DNA of 32,303 bases from an uncultured Burkholderiales bacterium (GTDB lineage: Bacteria; Pseudomonadota; Gammaproteobacteria; Burkholderiales; Burkholderiaceae_C): assembly GCA_943908475.1 (NCBI GenBank), contig CALTTG010000037.1, forward strand, positions 1 to 32,303. The letters are read 5' to 3'. Shown piece after piece: positions 14,387 through 22,703 of the stretch. Numbering within the stretch: position 1 is the stretch's first letter; every line of letters begins with the position of its first letter. Below the pieces are notes generated by a model. That model searched no databases. It had not been told where the DNA came from and saw only the letters and a list, made by a program, of their open reading frames with translations. Both the position numbers and the translations under genes were made by a program.

Positions 14387-14943
14387 GGGTTCACCTTCCG
14401 AAAGTCGGGACCGATCCTGGGGTGTTGGCGATCACGCTCAGACACCACGGTGATGGGCAGGGGCCAGGCAATGGCCAAGGCAGGGTCGTCGTGACGCACC
14501 CCATCCTCGTGGGCCGGGCTGTAGGCCTCCGTGTGTTGATACAGCAGCTCGACATCGTCGGTCAACGCCTGAAAGCCGTGTGCACAGCCTTCAGGAATGA
14601 ACACCTGGCACTCGTTGTCTTGGGACAGGGTCACCGCGTGCCAGACCCCGAACGTGGGCGAATTCGATCGCAAATCGACCATCACATCCCACACCTGGCC
14701 GCGAATGCACCGGATCAGCTTGGCCTCCAGCGCCGGCTCGCGCTGAAAATGCATGCCCCGCACGGTGCCTTGTCGGGTGGTTCGGCTCAGGTTGGTCTGC
14801 ACGAACCGAAGTTGGGGACGAATGACACTGAGCTCTTCGGCGCAAAACACCCGGGTGAGGCGTCCACGTTCGTCACCGCGCGGCTGGGTGTGCACCGCCC
14901 AGGCGCCCGCAATCGGCAGGGGCACACAATGCATCAGGCCCAT
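14383..14943 (-). CDS. RmlC-like 4-keto-6-deoxy nucleotide-sugar epimerase
   Basis: A 186 aa cupin of the dTDP-4-dehydrorhamnose 3,5-epimerase family. RGMHFQ (62-67) holds the catalytic His65, and LLYQHTEAYSPAHEDGVRHDDP carries the conserved tyrosine region (Tyr141). No rmlA, rmlB or rmlD is in the window, whereas CDP-glucose genes are immediately upstream, so the substrate is probably CDP-4-keto-6-deoxyglucose, with epimerisation at C3 and/or C5 ahead of C-methylation. The start is ambiguous: ATG 14943 has AGGGG upstream, while ATG 14934 overlaps the dehydratase stop as TGATG; a longer frame reaching 15021 lies wholly inside the dehydratase and is unlikely. Confidence 0.9.
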   Translation of the reverse strand: MGLMHCVPLPIAGAWAVHTQPRGDERGRLTRVFCAEELSVIRPQLRFVQTNLSRTTRQGTVRGMHFQREPALEAKLIRCIRGQVWDVMVDLRSNSPTFGVWHAVTLSQDNECQVFIPEGCAHGFQALTDDVELLYQHTEAYSPAHEDGVRHDDPALAIAWPLPITVVSERDRQHPRIGPDFRKVNP

Positions 14944-16064
14944 GATTGCCCCTGCTGGCGAGCGGCCAGCACAAACGTGTCCAACTGCTGGTCGGTCAGC
15001 ACCCTGCCCTGTTCGTGCCAAGCTCGGTACCAGGCCATGGTCTGCTGAATCATGTCAGGCGCATCCCACACAGGGTGCCAGCCCAATTCGGTGTGGGCAC
15101 GGGTGCAATCGAGGTGCAACAGCGCCGCTTCGTGGGGCTGCGGGCGCGCGTCGATCTCATGCCGAATGGCCGGCCAACACTCGGCCATCTGACGAACCAC
15201 TTGCCCGACCGACAGATGGCCTTGTGGCAAAGGACCGATGTTCCAGGCGCCCGTGGCTCGCTCAGGCTCAGTGAGCAGAATCTGCCCCAGCAGCAGGTAG
15301 GCCGCCAAAGGCTCCAGCACATGCTGCCAGGGACGGGTGGCGTGGGGGTATCGAATCGGCACCGGCTGACCAGACACGGCGGCGCGAACCAGGTCAGGCA
15401 CCAGGCGATCGGTGGACCAATCGCCGCCGCCGATCACATTGCCGGCCCGGGCCGTGGCCACCGCCACAGGTCCGCCCGCGCGATCTGCAGACGCCAGGAA
15501 ACTGTCGCGGTAACTGGCGGTGATCAATTCGGCACAGGCTTTTGACGCGCTGTAGGGGTCGTGTCCGCCCAAGGCGTCCGACTCCCGGTAACCCAGGTGG
15601 CGGGCCTCATTGCGATAGCACTTGTCGGTGGTGACGTTGAGGACCGCACGAACGCTGGGGGTGTGGCGAACGGCCTCCAGCACCTGCACCAGCCCCATCA
15701 CATTGGTGGCAAACGTGCCGGGCGCATCGGCATAGCTGGGGCGCACCAGGGCCTGTGCCGCCAAATGCAAGACCAGCTCAGGTTGGGCCTGGGCCATGGC
15801 TTGCCTCACGGCATGCCCGTCTGAAAGATCGACCAGGGTTTCGGCAACGAGGGGGGCGTGCGAGGCGGGTTCAGGCAGCGCCTGCAGCAAACCATGGTGC
15901 GAGGGTTCGGTGGCGGCTGGCAGGGCCAGCGTGCTCACCCGAGCGCCCATGCGGCGCAACCAATGCACCAGCCAAGAACCTTTGAAGCCCGTGTGTCCGG
16001 TCACCATCACGCGCAAGCCGGCGTACACCCCGCCAAACAGCGCCGCGTCGGGGTGGGCACGCAT
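14934..16064 (-). CDS. rfbG: CDP-glucose 4,6-dehydratase
   Basis: Short-chain dehydrogenase/reductase-type dehydratase, 376 aa, forming CDP-4-keto-6-deoxy-D-glucose, the branch point of CDP-linked deoxysugars. NAD loop GHTGFKG (23-29), catalytic TDK (146-148) and YSASK with Tyr171 and Lys175. The segment TARAGNVIGGGDW is typical of the CDP-glucose rather than the dTDP-glucose enzyme, and the cytidylyltransferase RfbF is immediately upstream. The start codon shares one base with the rfbF stop (TGATG), implying translational coupling; a longer frame up to 16103 is inside rfbF and rejected. Confidence 0.95.
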   Translation of the reverse strand: MRAHPDAALFGGVYAGLRVMVTGHTGFKGSWLVHWLRRMGARVSTLALPAATEPSHHGLLQALPEPASHAPLVAETLVDLSDGHAVRQAMAQAQPELVLHLAAQALVRPSYADAPGTFATNVMGLVQVLEAVRHTPSVRAVLNVTTDKCYRNEARHLGYRESDALGGHDPYSASKACAELITASYRDSFLASADRAGGPVAVATARAGNVIGGGDWSTDRLVPDLVRAAVSGQPVPIRYPHATRPWQHVLEPLAAYLLLGQILLTEPERATGAWNIGPLPQGHLSVGQVVRQMAECWPAIRHEIDARPQPHEAALLHLDCTRAHTELGWHPVWDAPDMIQQTMAWYRAWHEQGRVLTDQQLDTFVLAARQQGQSWA

Positions 16065-16837
16065 CACGCCCAGACCTTCCAAGGGGCCTGCTCGCTTTGC
16101 CACAACTCTTCGAGCTTGATCTTGTCGCGCAGGGTGTCCATGGGTTGCCAGAAGCCCTGGTGGGTGTAAGCCGACAGCTGCCCGTCTCGGGCGAGTTGCT
16201 CGATGGGCTCACGCTCCCAGATGGTTTGGTCGCCCGAGATGTACTCGATCACCTCTGGCTGAAGAACAAAAAAGCCGCCGTTGATCCAGTGGCCGTCGCC
16301 CTGTGGCTTTTCTTCGAAGCGAGTGATGCGTTTGTCTTCGATGTCCAGGGCACCGAAGCGTCCCGGCGGCTGAACGGCCGTGATGGTGGCCATGCGCTTT
16401 TGAGCCTTGTGGAACTTGATCAGCTTGCCCACGTCGACATCGGACAGGCCATCGCCGTAAGTGAAGCAAAACGGCTTGCCAGGCTCCAGGTACTTGGCCA
16501 CGCGCTTGAGGCGCCCACCGGTCTGTGTGTGTTCACCCGTGTCAACGAGCGTGACCCGCCAGGGCTCACAGTGCCGCTGACAGACCTCCATCTGGTTGTT
16601 GACCAGGTCGAAGGTCACGTCGGACATGTGCAAGAAGTAGTTGGCGAAGTACTCCTTGATCACGTAGCCCTTGTAGCCCAGGCAGATCACGAAATCGTGG
16701 ATGCCATGGGCCGAGTAGCTCTTCATGATGTGCCAAAGCACCGGGCGGCCACCGATCTCGACCATGGGCTTGGGTTTCACCGTGGTTTCTTCGGCGAGCC
16801 GGGTGCCCAGGCCCCCGGCCAGGATGACAGCTTTCAT
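16064..16837 (-). CDS. rfbF: Glucose-1-phosphate cytidylyltransferase
   Basis: Makes CDP-glucose from CTP and glucose 1-phosphate. The 257 aa protein has the complete signature: LAGGLGTRL (6-14), KPKPMVEIGGRP (21-32), FTYGDGLSDVD with the metal aspartates, and INGGFFV, and matches the family length closely. Start: the ATG at 16837 with GGAG 8 bases upstream; a longer frame to 16942 adds unrelated residues inside the preceding gene. First gene of the CDP-sugar set, 34 bases after the glycosyltransferase stop. Confidence 0.96.
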   Translation of the reverse strand: MKAVILAGGLGTRLAEETTVKPKPMVEIGGRPVLWHIMKSYSAHGIHDFVICLGYKGYVIKEYFANYFLHMSDVTFDLVNNQMEVCQRHCEPWRVTLVDTGEHTQTGGRLKRVAKYLEPGKPFCFTYGDGLSDVDVGKLIKFHKAQKRMATITAVQPPGRFGALDIEDKRITRFEEKPQGDGHWINGGFFVLQPEVIEYISGDQTIWEREPIEQLARDGQLSAYTHQGFWQPMDTLRDKIKLEELWQSEQAPWKVWA

Positions 16838-16871
16838 GATGGCGCTCCAGAGTGCGCCCTCGCCGCAGGAC

Positions 16872-18668
16872 TCAGGCGTTGGCCGCCACCCGGTGTTCGG
16901 ATGCGACCTCATCGGCCTGGCCGCGCTCAATGGCTCGGGCATTCAACAGGACCGATTCTGTTCGGTCGGCCCACTGCTCGATGGCCTGAAATGCGCGAAC
17001 AATCTGAGTCACTTCCAGAGGCCTTGACAGCTCGCCGTGCAGCGCTTTGAGGGCGACCAAGGTGTCTTTCCAACCCAGATCGGTGCCACTGCCCACCACC
17101 GATGCCCGCGCAGACAGCATCTCGAACATGTTGCCCAGCAAGACCAGCACCCGGGGTCGGAGCGCCTGTGCCATGGCGGGCTGGTCCACCACGCCCAACA
17201 TCCGGACCAGATCCGCCACCCACCAGGCCTCGTGCAGGAGCACCATTTCAGGACGTGGGTAGAAGCGCATGTCGGAGCGCACCGCCGCTTCGGTGGTGGC
17301 CCAGTTGCTCTCATCGCGAACCAGCACCGTGCAGCCGTCGACCACGGCGATTTCACCTCGCGCGGCCAGCAGAGAGGTCAGAAGTTGATCGGCGTAACTG
17401 GGCGAATAGGGTTTGCTCAGCACGTGCTCGAACCACTCTCGCACCACCGGGGTGCGGATCAGGCTGTAGTACAGAACCCCTTGAACGGCATCCTGGCTTT
17501 GCCAGGCCTGCAAGCGCTCGGCCGCATCGGTCTGGCGGCACGGCTTGACCTGACGGGCCAACAGCCGCTCACCGAATTTGCCCACGTACAACGACGGGGC
17601 CAGGGCCACCACCTGAGGCGACAAGGCATCCATCTGGCGGACGAACTCTTCCAGGTAGTTGACGGTGAACGGGTCGTCGTCCGACACGTACAAGGTCCAC
17701 TCTTTCTCATCGTTCATGGCCATTTTCATGCGCTCGATGATGTCCGCCTCGAAGATCAGGCGCACATCGGCGTTGGAGCGCGCGGCCAATTGGGTCAACC
17801 AGTTGCCTTTCTCGGCATCCATCGAGCCATCGGCGATGGTGATGCGGACATGGGCATGGTGAGAGGCGGTCCGGACCAGCGACTCCACGATGTCCTCCAT
17901 CTGGCGTCCGGTGCGCACCGTCAGCATCACCACGTTCACGCCCCGTCGGGCCAAGTCGGATGCTGCCGATGGTGCGGGCATGCCCCCGCTCGGTGACTGG
18001 CGTGAGCGGGCCAGCCGATCGGCAATCTGCTCGGCGTCCAGGCCCGACAGCTCATCGAGCAGCCCCAGTTGGGTGGCCCACAGCTCGCACGCGAACGGCT
18101 GACCACTTTGCCGCTGGATGGGCGCGCCAGGATGGCGAGGGATGAAGCAGTAGCTGGGCAGCACGGTGAGCTCGGCATACGCCATGGACCGCCAAGTGGC
18201 CGTCAGCCGTCCAGAGCCCACACTGAAGCATTTGTCACGCAAATCGCTTTCGGGCGTCGAGGCGATGTCTTCAATGACCCGGGCAATCAGCGGGTTGCCC
18301 GCAGAGCAGCCCACGTACGCGGCCGACACCTTACCGGGCTCCACCAACTCATTGACCCAGCAGGCAAAGGTGTTGAGCTCCAGCAGGGCCTCGTCGAGGG
18401 GGCGCAAGCACACGCTGTCGGCGGCCACGCACACGCCACCGTGCTCCTGAAGGATCTCCCAACGCATGATGTCGGCCACGGCGGCGCAATCGCGCTCACC
18501 CCAGTAGCGGATTTGTGGCTGGCAGCGCCAATGGCGGCCCACCAAATCCTGATTGCCCCAGACCATGACCTGCCAGTCGGGATGGTGATCGACCCAGGTC
18601 TGGATGAGTTGATTCGGCTGGCGGCTTTCATCGCCGACCCAAATGATGTGCAGGATCTTGGGGATCAT
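16872..18668 (-). CDS. Two-domain glycosyltransferase: GT32-like module followed by a GT2-like module
   Basis: A 598 aa protein. Residues 1-200 form a GT32 / OCH1-like domain (IPKILHIIWVGDESRQPN; VADIMRWEIL; AADSVCLRP at 82-90). From about 243 a second Rossmann-like domain starts (VNVVMLTVRTGRQ) with YVSDDDPF (327-334) as a DXD-type site. The first module is roughly half identical by eye to the C-terminal module of the next gene, but where that copy has Asp-Ala-Asp this one has Ala-Ala-Asp, so the GT32 metal site may be altered or inactive. ATG 18668 has AAGGAG upstream. Probably assembles the glycan made by this block; donor and acceptor unknown. The frame continuing to 18800 lies inside the neighbouring gene. 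Confidence 0.85.
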   Translation of the reverse strand: MIPKILHIIWVGDESRQPNQLIQTWVDHHPDWQVMVWGNQDLVGRHWRCQPQIRYWGERDCAAVADIMRWEILQEHGGVCVAADSVCLRPLDEALLELNTFACWVNELVEPGKVSAAYVGCSAGNPLIARVIEDIASTPESDLRDKCFSVGSGRLTATWRSMAYAELTVLPSYCFIPRHPGAPIQRQSGQPFACELWATQLGLLDELSGLDAEQIADRLARSRQSPSGGMPAPSAASDLARRGVNVVMLTVRTGRQMEDIVESLVRTASHHAHVRITIADGSMDAEKGNWLTQLAARSNADVRLIFEADIIERMKMAMNDEKEWTLYVSDDDPFTVNYLEEFVRQMDALSPQVVALAPSLYVGKFGERLLARQVKPCRQTDAAERLQAWQSQDAVQGVLYYSLIRTPVVREWFEHVLSKPYSPSYADQLLTSLLAARGEIAVVDGCTVLVRDESNWATTEAAVRSDMRFYPRPEMVLLHEAWWVADLVRMLGVVDQPAMAQALRPRVLVLLGNMFEMLSARASVVGSGTDLGWKDTLVALKALHGELSRPLEVTQIVRAFQAIEQWADRTESVLLNARAIERGQADEVASEHRVAANA

Positions 18669-18699
18669 GGGGTGAACTCCTTGCGCTGGATGCGAACGA

Positions 18700-20370
18700 T
18701 CAGGCCACGTTTTTGAGGTGGAGGGTGTCGTAGGACTGGTGCGTGCTGGCCCACTCCTGCTTGGCATACACGATGCCGCTGCCTTGGTAGTGCACGCCAC
18801 TGAAGTGATCAGGGATGAAGAAATGGCTGGGCAAGATGGTCAAGCCGGTGTAGCGGTACTTGAAGTAGGCCTGCGTGATGCACAGCGGACCCACGGTCTT
18901 CCAGGCCATGTCGTGAATGACGGTGGGCAGCTGGTGGAGGTCCTGGATGATCTGCCCGATGAAGGGGTTCTGCGGCACCGCGCCGATCATGTTGCAACCG
19001 ATCAAGCGCGGACGTGTGATCTCGTTTTCCCAGCAGGCGATCGCATCGGCTTCCAGGATCCAGTCATCCAGGGGACGCACACAGACACTGTCGGCGTCGA
19101 CCACGATGCCGCCCTCGTTGTAGAGAATCTCCCACCGCATCAGATCGGCCACACCATTGAGTTCGCGATTCCACATCTCCTTGATGTGGCGGGCATTGAC
19201 CCACTCCTGCTGCTCCAGGTCCGCATTGCCCCAGACCTTCACCGTCCAGGTGGGGTTCTGGTCGATCCAGGTCTGGATGCAGTTGTTCGGGCGGCGGCTG
19301 TCGTCCCCCACCCAGGTCAGGTGCAACACCTTGGGGATGCGGGCACGCCCCGCGTCGGGAGCAGCAGAGGCAGAGGCGGAGGCTCCGGCCACCGCTTCAA
19401 TCGGGGCCGTTGGGCTGGGCGCCTGAGGCGGGGCCACCACCGGCCGCTCGGTCATGTCGAACGTGATGCCCCAGGCCGCATCGCCCGGCAAGCTGCTCAG
19501 CGCAATGTCGTGACGGCGCAGGCAATCGCCCACAGCCTTGTCTTCGTAATACTCGCAGGCGAACTCTCCAGGGAACAAGGTCACTTCGCGAGCGATCTGC
19601 GCACTGGCTCGCTGCCCCAACAGGTAGCAAGCACCACGGGCCCAAGGCCCCAGGTAGCGGCGGGTGTAAGTCCCCATCGGCCGAGACGTCTTGCCGTGGT
19701 GCCACAAGCGATCGTGACAAGGGTCTTGAATGGGCACGCCCACATAGTCGTGCTGAGTGCCCAACTGCATGAAGCGGCTGACCTTGAAATCGGCCGTGGG
19801 CTGGCAGTCGTCGTCGATTTTGACCACGGTACACGGCCCAAATCGCCCCACGATGGCCGCAATGCCAGTGGCCACTTTCAACGGCAAGGCCTCGTAGGTG
19901 TCGGCCACGGGCACGGTCAAGCCCTCGTCATGCCACTCGGTGTCGAGCAAATCATCTTGACCGGTGAGGATCAAGGCCCGTGCGCCCAGGGCTTGCAGCT
20001 GCTGACGCAGGGCTCGAGCTTTGTCCAGATAACGCTGGCAACTGGCGATCATGAAGACCGGTTCAGACGCATCGAGCAAGGTGTCGGTCGGCGACATGAT
20101 GGCCCGATACACCGACTCGGCCCGGTCATGGTGTGGCGACAACTGCAGCATTTCACGCACCAGCGCGCGCACCAACGGCGCCCCCAGGCTGGCGCTGTGC
20201 TGGGCAATCACACCCGCCCAGACTTCGGCCAATTGATGGCTGTACAGCCGCGTAGGCGTGGCACGCAGCACCACATTCACCCGATCGTCCAGCGTCTTGG
20301 CGGCGATGAAGGACGTGATGTCCATCGACCGCAACACACGGTCAATGAGTTGGTCAAGGGCTTGGCTCAT
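18700..20370 (-). CDS. Two-domain glycosyltransferase: GT31-like module joined to a GT32-like module
   Basis: A 556 aa protein. After a helical N-terminus, residues about 104-305 look like a galactosyltransferase-type (GT31-like) domain with VVKIDDDCQP (182-191). A low-complexity linker rich in Ala, Ser and Pro (about 312-344) leads to a GT32-like domain (IPKVLHLTWVGDDSRRPN; VDADSVCVRP at 424-433, an intact DXD). Two catalytic domains in one chain suggest consecutive sugar additions. Neighbouring genes of the same type are 31 bases downstream and 17 bases upstream. ATG 20370 with AAGGA 7 bases before is chosen; an upstream in-frame ATG at 20442 is inside the preceding gene. Confidence 0.83.
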   Translation of the reverse strand: MSQALDQLIDRVLRSMDITSFIAAKTLDDRVNVVLRATPTRLYSHQLAEVWAGVIAQHSASLGAPLVRALVREMLQLSPHHDRAESVYRAIMSPTDTLLDASEPVFMIASCQRYLDKARALRQQLQALGARALILTGQDDLLDTEWHDEGLTVPVADTYEALPLKVATGIAAIVGRFGPCTVVKIDDDCQPTADFKVSRFMQLGTQHDYVGVPIQDPCHDRLWHHGKTSRPMGTYTRRYLGPWARGACYLLGQRASAQIAREVTLFPGEFACEYYEDKAVGDCLRRHDIALSSLPGDAAWGITFDMTERPVVAPPQAPSPTAPIEAVAGASASASAAPDAGRARIPKVLHLTWVGDDSRRPNNCIQTWIDQNPTWTVKVWGNADLEQQEWVNARHIKEMWNRELNGVADLMRWEILYNEGGIVVDADSVCVRPLDDWILEADAIACWENEITRPRLIGCNMIGAVPQNPFIGQIIQDLHQLPTVIHDMAWKTVGPLCITQAYFKYRYTGLTILPSHFFIPDHFSGVHYQGSGIVYAKQEWASTHQSYDTLHLKNVA

Positions 20371-20387
20371 GGGGATCCTTCCGAGGC

Positions 20388-22355
20388 TCAGCAAATGGCA
20401 GGCAGCGCTTCGGGGGGGAGCCCGGCCTGAGCACGCTGCCACATGCGCTCCAGCAGGTTGATGAGGTCTCGGCCCAGGCGACCGCTGTCGTACAAAACCG
20501 CGTGATCGCGGGCGGCCATCAAGCGAGTCTTCAGGCCCTGTCGCAACTCGGGATTGCGGCCCAGCTCAATGGCCAGCGCTTCGTAGGCATGGAGGTCATG
20601 AACAATGAGCTCAGGCAGGCCCAGCGTGGTCAGCAAGCTGGGCGCAACGCGGGAGGCAAACGATTCACCCTGCCAAGCCACCGTGGGCACGCCACCCCAC
20701 AAGGCATCGCTGCACGTGGTGTGTCCCCCGCAGGGGAAGGTGTCGAGGTGCACATCGGCCAGGGGAATGCGCTGTCGGTGTTTCTCGATGCGCTCAAAAT
20801 CGGCAAACACGAGGCGTTCGGCGGACAAGCCTCGGGCTTCGGCTTCGGCACGCAAGCGTCGGCGGACCGGCTCATCGGGGGTGAGCATCCACAGCACCGA
20901 CCCCGGCGTTTGAAGCACGATGCGGCACCAGACCTCAAACACCTCTCGGGTGATTTTGTACGACTGATTGAAGCTCGCGAACACCACGGCCTGCTCGGGC
21001 AGCCCGACCTCGGCGCGGGTGCGCTGGGTGTCGCGGCCACGGGTCTGGTCGTTGGGCTGATAGCAGTGAGGCAGCTGCGCAATCTGCTCGGTGTAGAACG
21101 GCTGGTGAGCCATCGGGGTCACCACCGGGTCGCCAATGATGTAGTCGACAAAGGGGGCGCCACAGGTGCCTGGGTAACCCAGCCAGGCCACCTGAACCGG
21201 CGCGGGTCGGTAGCTTAACACCGAGATGCGGGTGTCGTGGGTGAAGCCCTTGAGGTCGATCAGCACATCGATGCCGTCTTCGTGAATGCGCTGGGCTTGC
21301 GAGCGTGTGGTCATGCCGCCGCACTCGACAAAGTGATCGGCGCTGGCTTGAATGCGCCGGCGCAGTTCAGAGCCATCGTTGGGTCCGTGCGAGTACAAGA
21401 AGAGCTCGACACGTTCGCGATCCAGTTGCTCCAGCAAGTCCACCATCAGCATGCCGGTGGCGTGGTGGTAGAAATCGCACGACACCATGCCCACCCGCAG
21501 GCGCTCGCCTGCAGCGCGGGGCCGAACCCCTTTCAAGAGCGGTTCAGGCATGGGGTGAAAGCGCCTCATGTCCCACTCGGCCATCACGCGCATCAGGTGC
21601 GCATCGTCGGTGATCGACAAGAGGCAGAACGGACTGATCGCAGCGTTGGTGGTGTCGTCGGTGAGCGCGTCCATGCAATCGGCCAGTGCACTGCGGTCAC
21701 GGTCGACGCCGTCCCAATCACAGCCCCAGGCGGCGTAGTGCACGGCGTACAAAGCGGCGTCGAGCGCCTTGGGCGACATGGCCAGCACGGTTCTGAAGCA
21801 CTCGGCCGCATCGGCATGCTGCCGCATCCGCGCCAGGTTGAAACCCAGTTGCAAATGCGCCTCGGTCGATGAGGGCTGAAGGGTCAGTGCGTCCAAGAAA
21901 CTCTGGGCGGCCTCGACGGGCTTGCCCAGGTCCGACAGGCATGCCCCCTTGAGCACATGGTGCGTCGCATCCAGCTTTGCATCAGCAGGCACCTTCATCA
22001 AGGTGCTCAAGGCCTCTTGCGATTCGCCTCGATCTCGCAGCAACTTCACCGCCAGTTGGTAAGCCAGTGTGTTGTAGGCATCGCAAGCCACGGCGCGATG
22101 GGCCGCATTCAAAGCCTCATCAGGGCGATGCAGCTTGGCCAAGGCGCTGCCAAGGTTCAACCAATACAGGGTGTCTTGAGGCGCCAACTCGGTGGCCTGT
22201 GCAAAGCAATCGGCCGCCTCCTGGAAACGACGAGCCTTGTGGTGGACCACACCTCGCTCCCAGGCCTTGCGGGCTTGCCGATCGGTGGCCGACATCACGC
22301 GAGGCAGGCCCTGCACAGCCTGGGGCAGTTTCGAAGCGGTCGGCGACATCAGCAT
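20388..22355 (-). CDS. TPR-containing O-GlcNAc-transferase-like glycosyltransferase (GT41); candidate flagellin glycosyltransferase
   Basis: A 655 aa SPINDLY/OGT-type protein: tetratricopeptide repeats over about residues 30-220 (FQEAADCFAQATELAPQDTLYWLNLGSALAK and similar), then the GT41 catalytic region with LRVGMVSCDFYHHATGML, VLIDLKGFTHDTRI, VQVAWLGYPGTCG and DTFPCGGHTTCSDALWGGVP. Such enzymes attach sugars to protein Ser/Thr, and several act on bacterial flagellins. Its divergence from the flagellin genes makes flagellin the likely acceptor (inference). Start: ATG 22355 with GGAG 6 bases upstream; ATGs at 22367 and 22415 are in frame but less well placed. Lead gene of the minus-strand block. 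Confidence 0.88.
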   Translation of the reverse strand: MLMSPTASKLPQAVQGLPRVMSATDRQARKAWERGVVHHKARRFQEAADCFAQATELAPQDTLYWLNLGSALAKLHRPDEALNAAHRAVACDAYNTLAYQLAVKLLRDRGESQEALSTLMKVPADAKLDATHHVLKGACLSDLGKPVEAAQSFLDALTLQPSSTEAHLQLGFNLARMRQHADAAECFRTVLAMSPKALDAALYAVHYAAWGCDWDGVDRDRSALADCMDALTDDTTNAAISPFCLLSITDDAHLMRVMAEWDMRRFHPMPEPLLKGVRPRAAGERLRVGMVSCDFYHHATGMLMVDLLEQLDRERVELFLYSHGPNDGSELRRRIQASADHFVECGGMTTRSQAQRIHEDGIDVLIDLKGFTHDTRISVLSYRPAPVQVAWLGYPGTCGAPFVDYIIGDPVVTPMAHQPFYTEQIAQLPHCYQPNDQTRGRDTQRTRAEVGLPEQAVVFASFNQSYKITREVFEVWCRIVLQTPGSVLWMLTPDEPVRRRLRAEAEARGLSAERLVFADFERIEKHRQRIPLADVHLDTFPCGGHTTCSDALWGGVPTVAWQGESFASRVAPSLLTTLGLPELIVHDLHAYEALAIELGRNPELRQGLKTRLMAARDHAVLYDSGRLGRDLINLLERMWQRAQAGLPPEALPAIC

Positions 22356-22366
22356 GAAGATCTCCA

Positions 22367-22393
22367 TCAAGCCCAGCTTGGGCGTGCCGATAA
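22367..22393 (+). promoter_or_regulatory. Sigma-28 (FliA) promoter, near-perfect, distal to fliC1
   Basis: TCAAGCCC, an 11-base spacer, then GCCGATAA on the plus strand; the -10 is a perfect FliA consensus, and the same pattern recurs before fliS. It starts right at the divergent GT41 gene, adjoining that gene's GGAG (22363-22366). It would give flagellin a leader of about 330 bases, or make a short separate transcript; a run of seven T at 22500-22506 lies downstream, but no convincing stem precedes it. Confidence 0.7.
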
Positions 22394-22527
22394 CCCTCCA
22401 CGGTGGATGGACCATGGCACGAAGCCGACTCTATCGAGCCCCCCATGGCCTCATCGCTGCAAATAGCTGGACAAACGGCGCGCTGATTTCCCGACACACT
22501 TTTTTTCGAGATGTCAAGCAAGCCGCC

Positions 22528-22555
22528 TAAAGTTCCTGTGAAGTGCCACCGATAA
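22528..22555 (+). promoter_or_regulatory. Sigma-28 (FliA)-type promoter proximal to fliC1
   Basis: TAAAGTTC, a 12-base spacer, then ACCGATAA: seven of eight bases of the FliA -10 and a good TAAAGT -35, with the spacer one base longer than usual. It would start fliC1 mRNA near 22562 with a leader of roughly 170 bases. Confidence 0.65.
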
Positions 22556-22600
22556 GCAAACCAACGGGCTTGCAAAAGCGAGTTCGCGGTCCGGTTAGAA

Positions 22601-22703
22601 GACCAAGTTCCTGCGGTGTCACACCGCCTCCTTGGGTCAACTAGCGTCGGACGGGCAAAGAGATCGGCAACGGTCTTGATGTGTTGTCCGGCGATGTCGC
22701 CGG
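22601..22703 (+). promoter_or_regulatory. Two hairpins in the fliC1 5' leader
   Basis: Hairpin A: GACCAAG (22601-22607) with CTTGGGTC (22631-22638), enclosing GCGGTG (22613-22618) and CACCGC (22622-22627). Hairpin B: CCGGCGA (22688-22694) with TCGCCGG (22697-22703), ending 16 bases before the AGGAG ribosome binding site at 22720-22724. Such leaders often affect flagellin mRNA stability or translation; no specific regulator is recognised. Confidence 0.5.

Noticed and set aside
13151..14494. A 447-codon plus-strand frame opposite the C-methyltransferase gene
   Set aside because: Antisense shadow; the minus-strand protein has zinc, SAM and catalytic motifs.
14934..16837. Tyvelose/abequose-type 3,6-dideoxyhexose pathway
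   Set aside because: rfbF and rfbG are present but no RfbH/AscC dehydrase; the DegT protein has the PLP lysine of an aminotransferase and lacks the iron-sulfur region.
18718..20430. A 570-codon plus-strand frame opposite a glycosyltransferase gene
   Set aside because: Same antisense composition; no domain recognised and no ribosome binding site.
22500..22506. Intrinsic terminator at a seven-T run
   Set aside because: No GC-rich stem directly precedes the T-run; kept only as a possible end of a short RNA in the findings.
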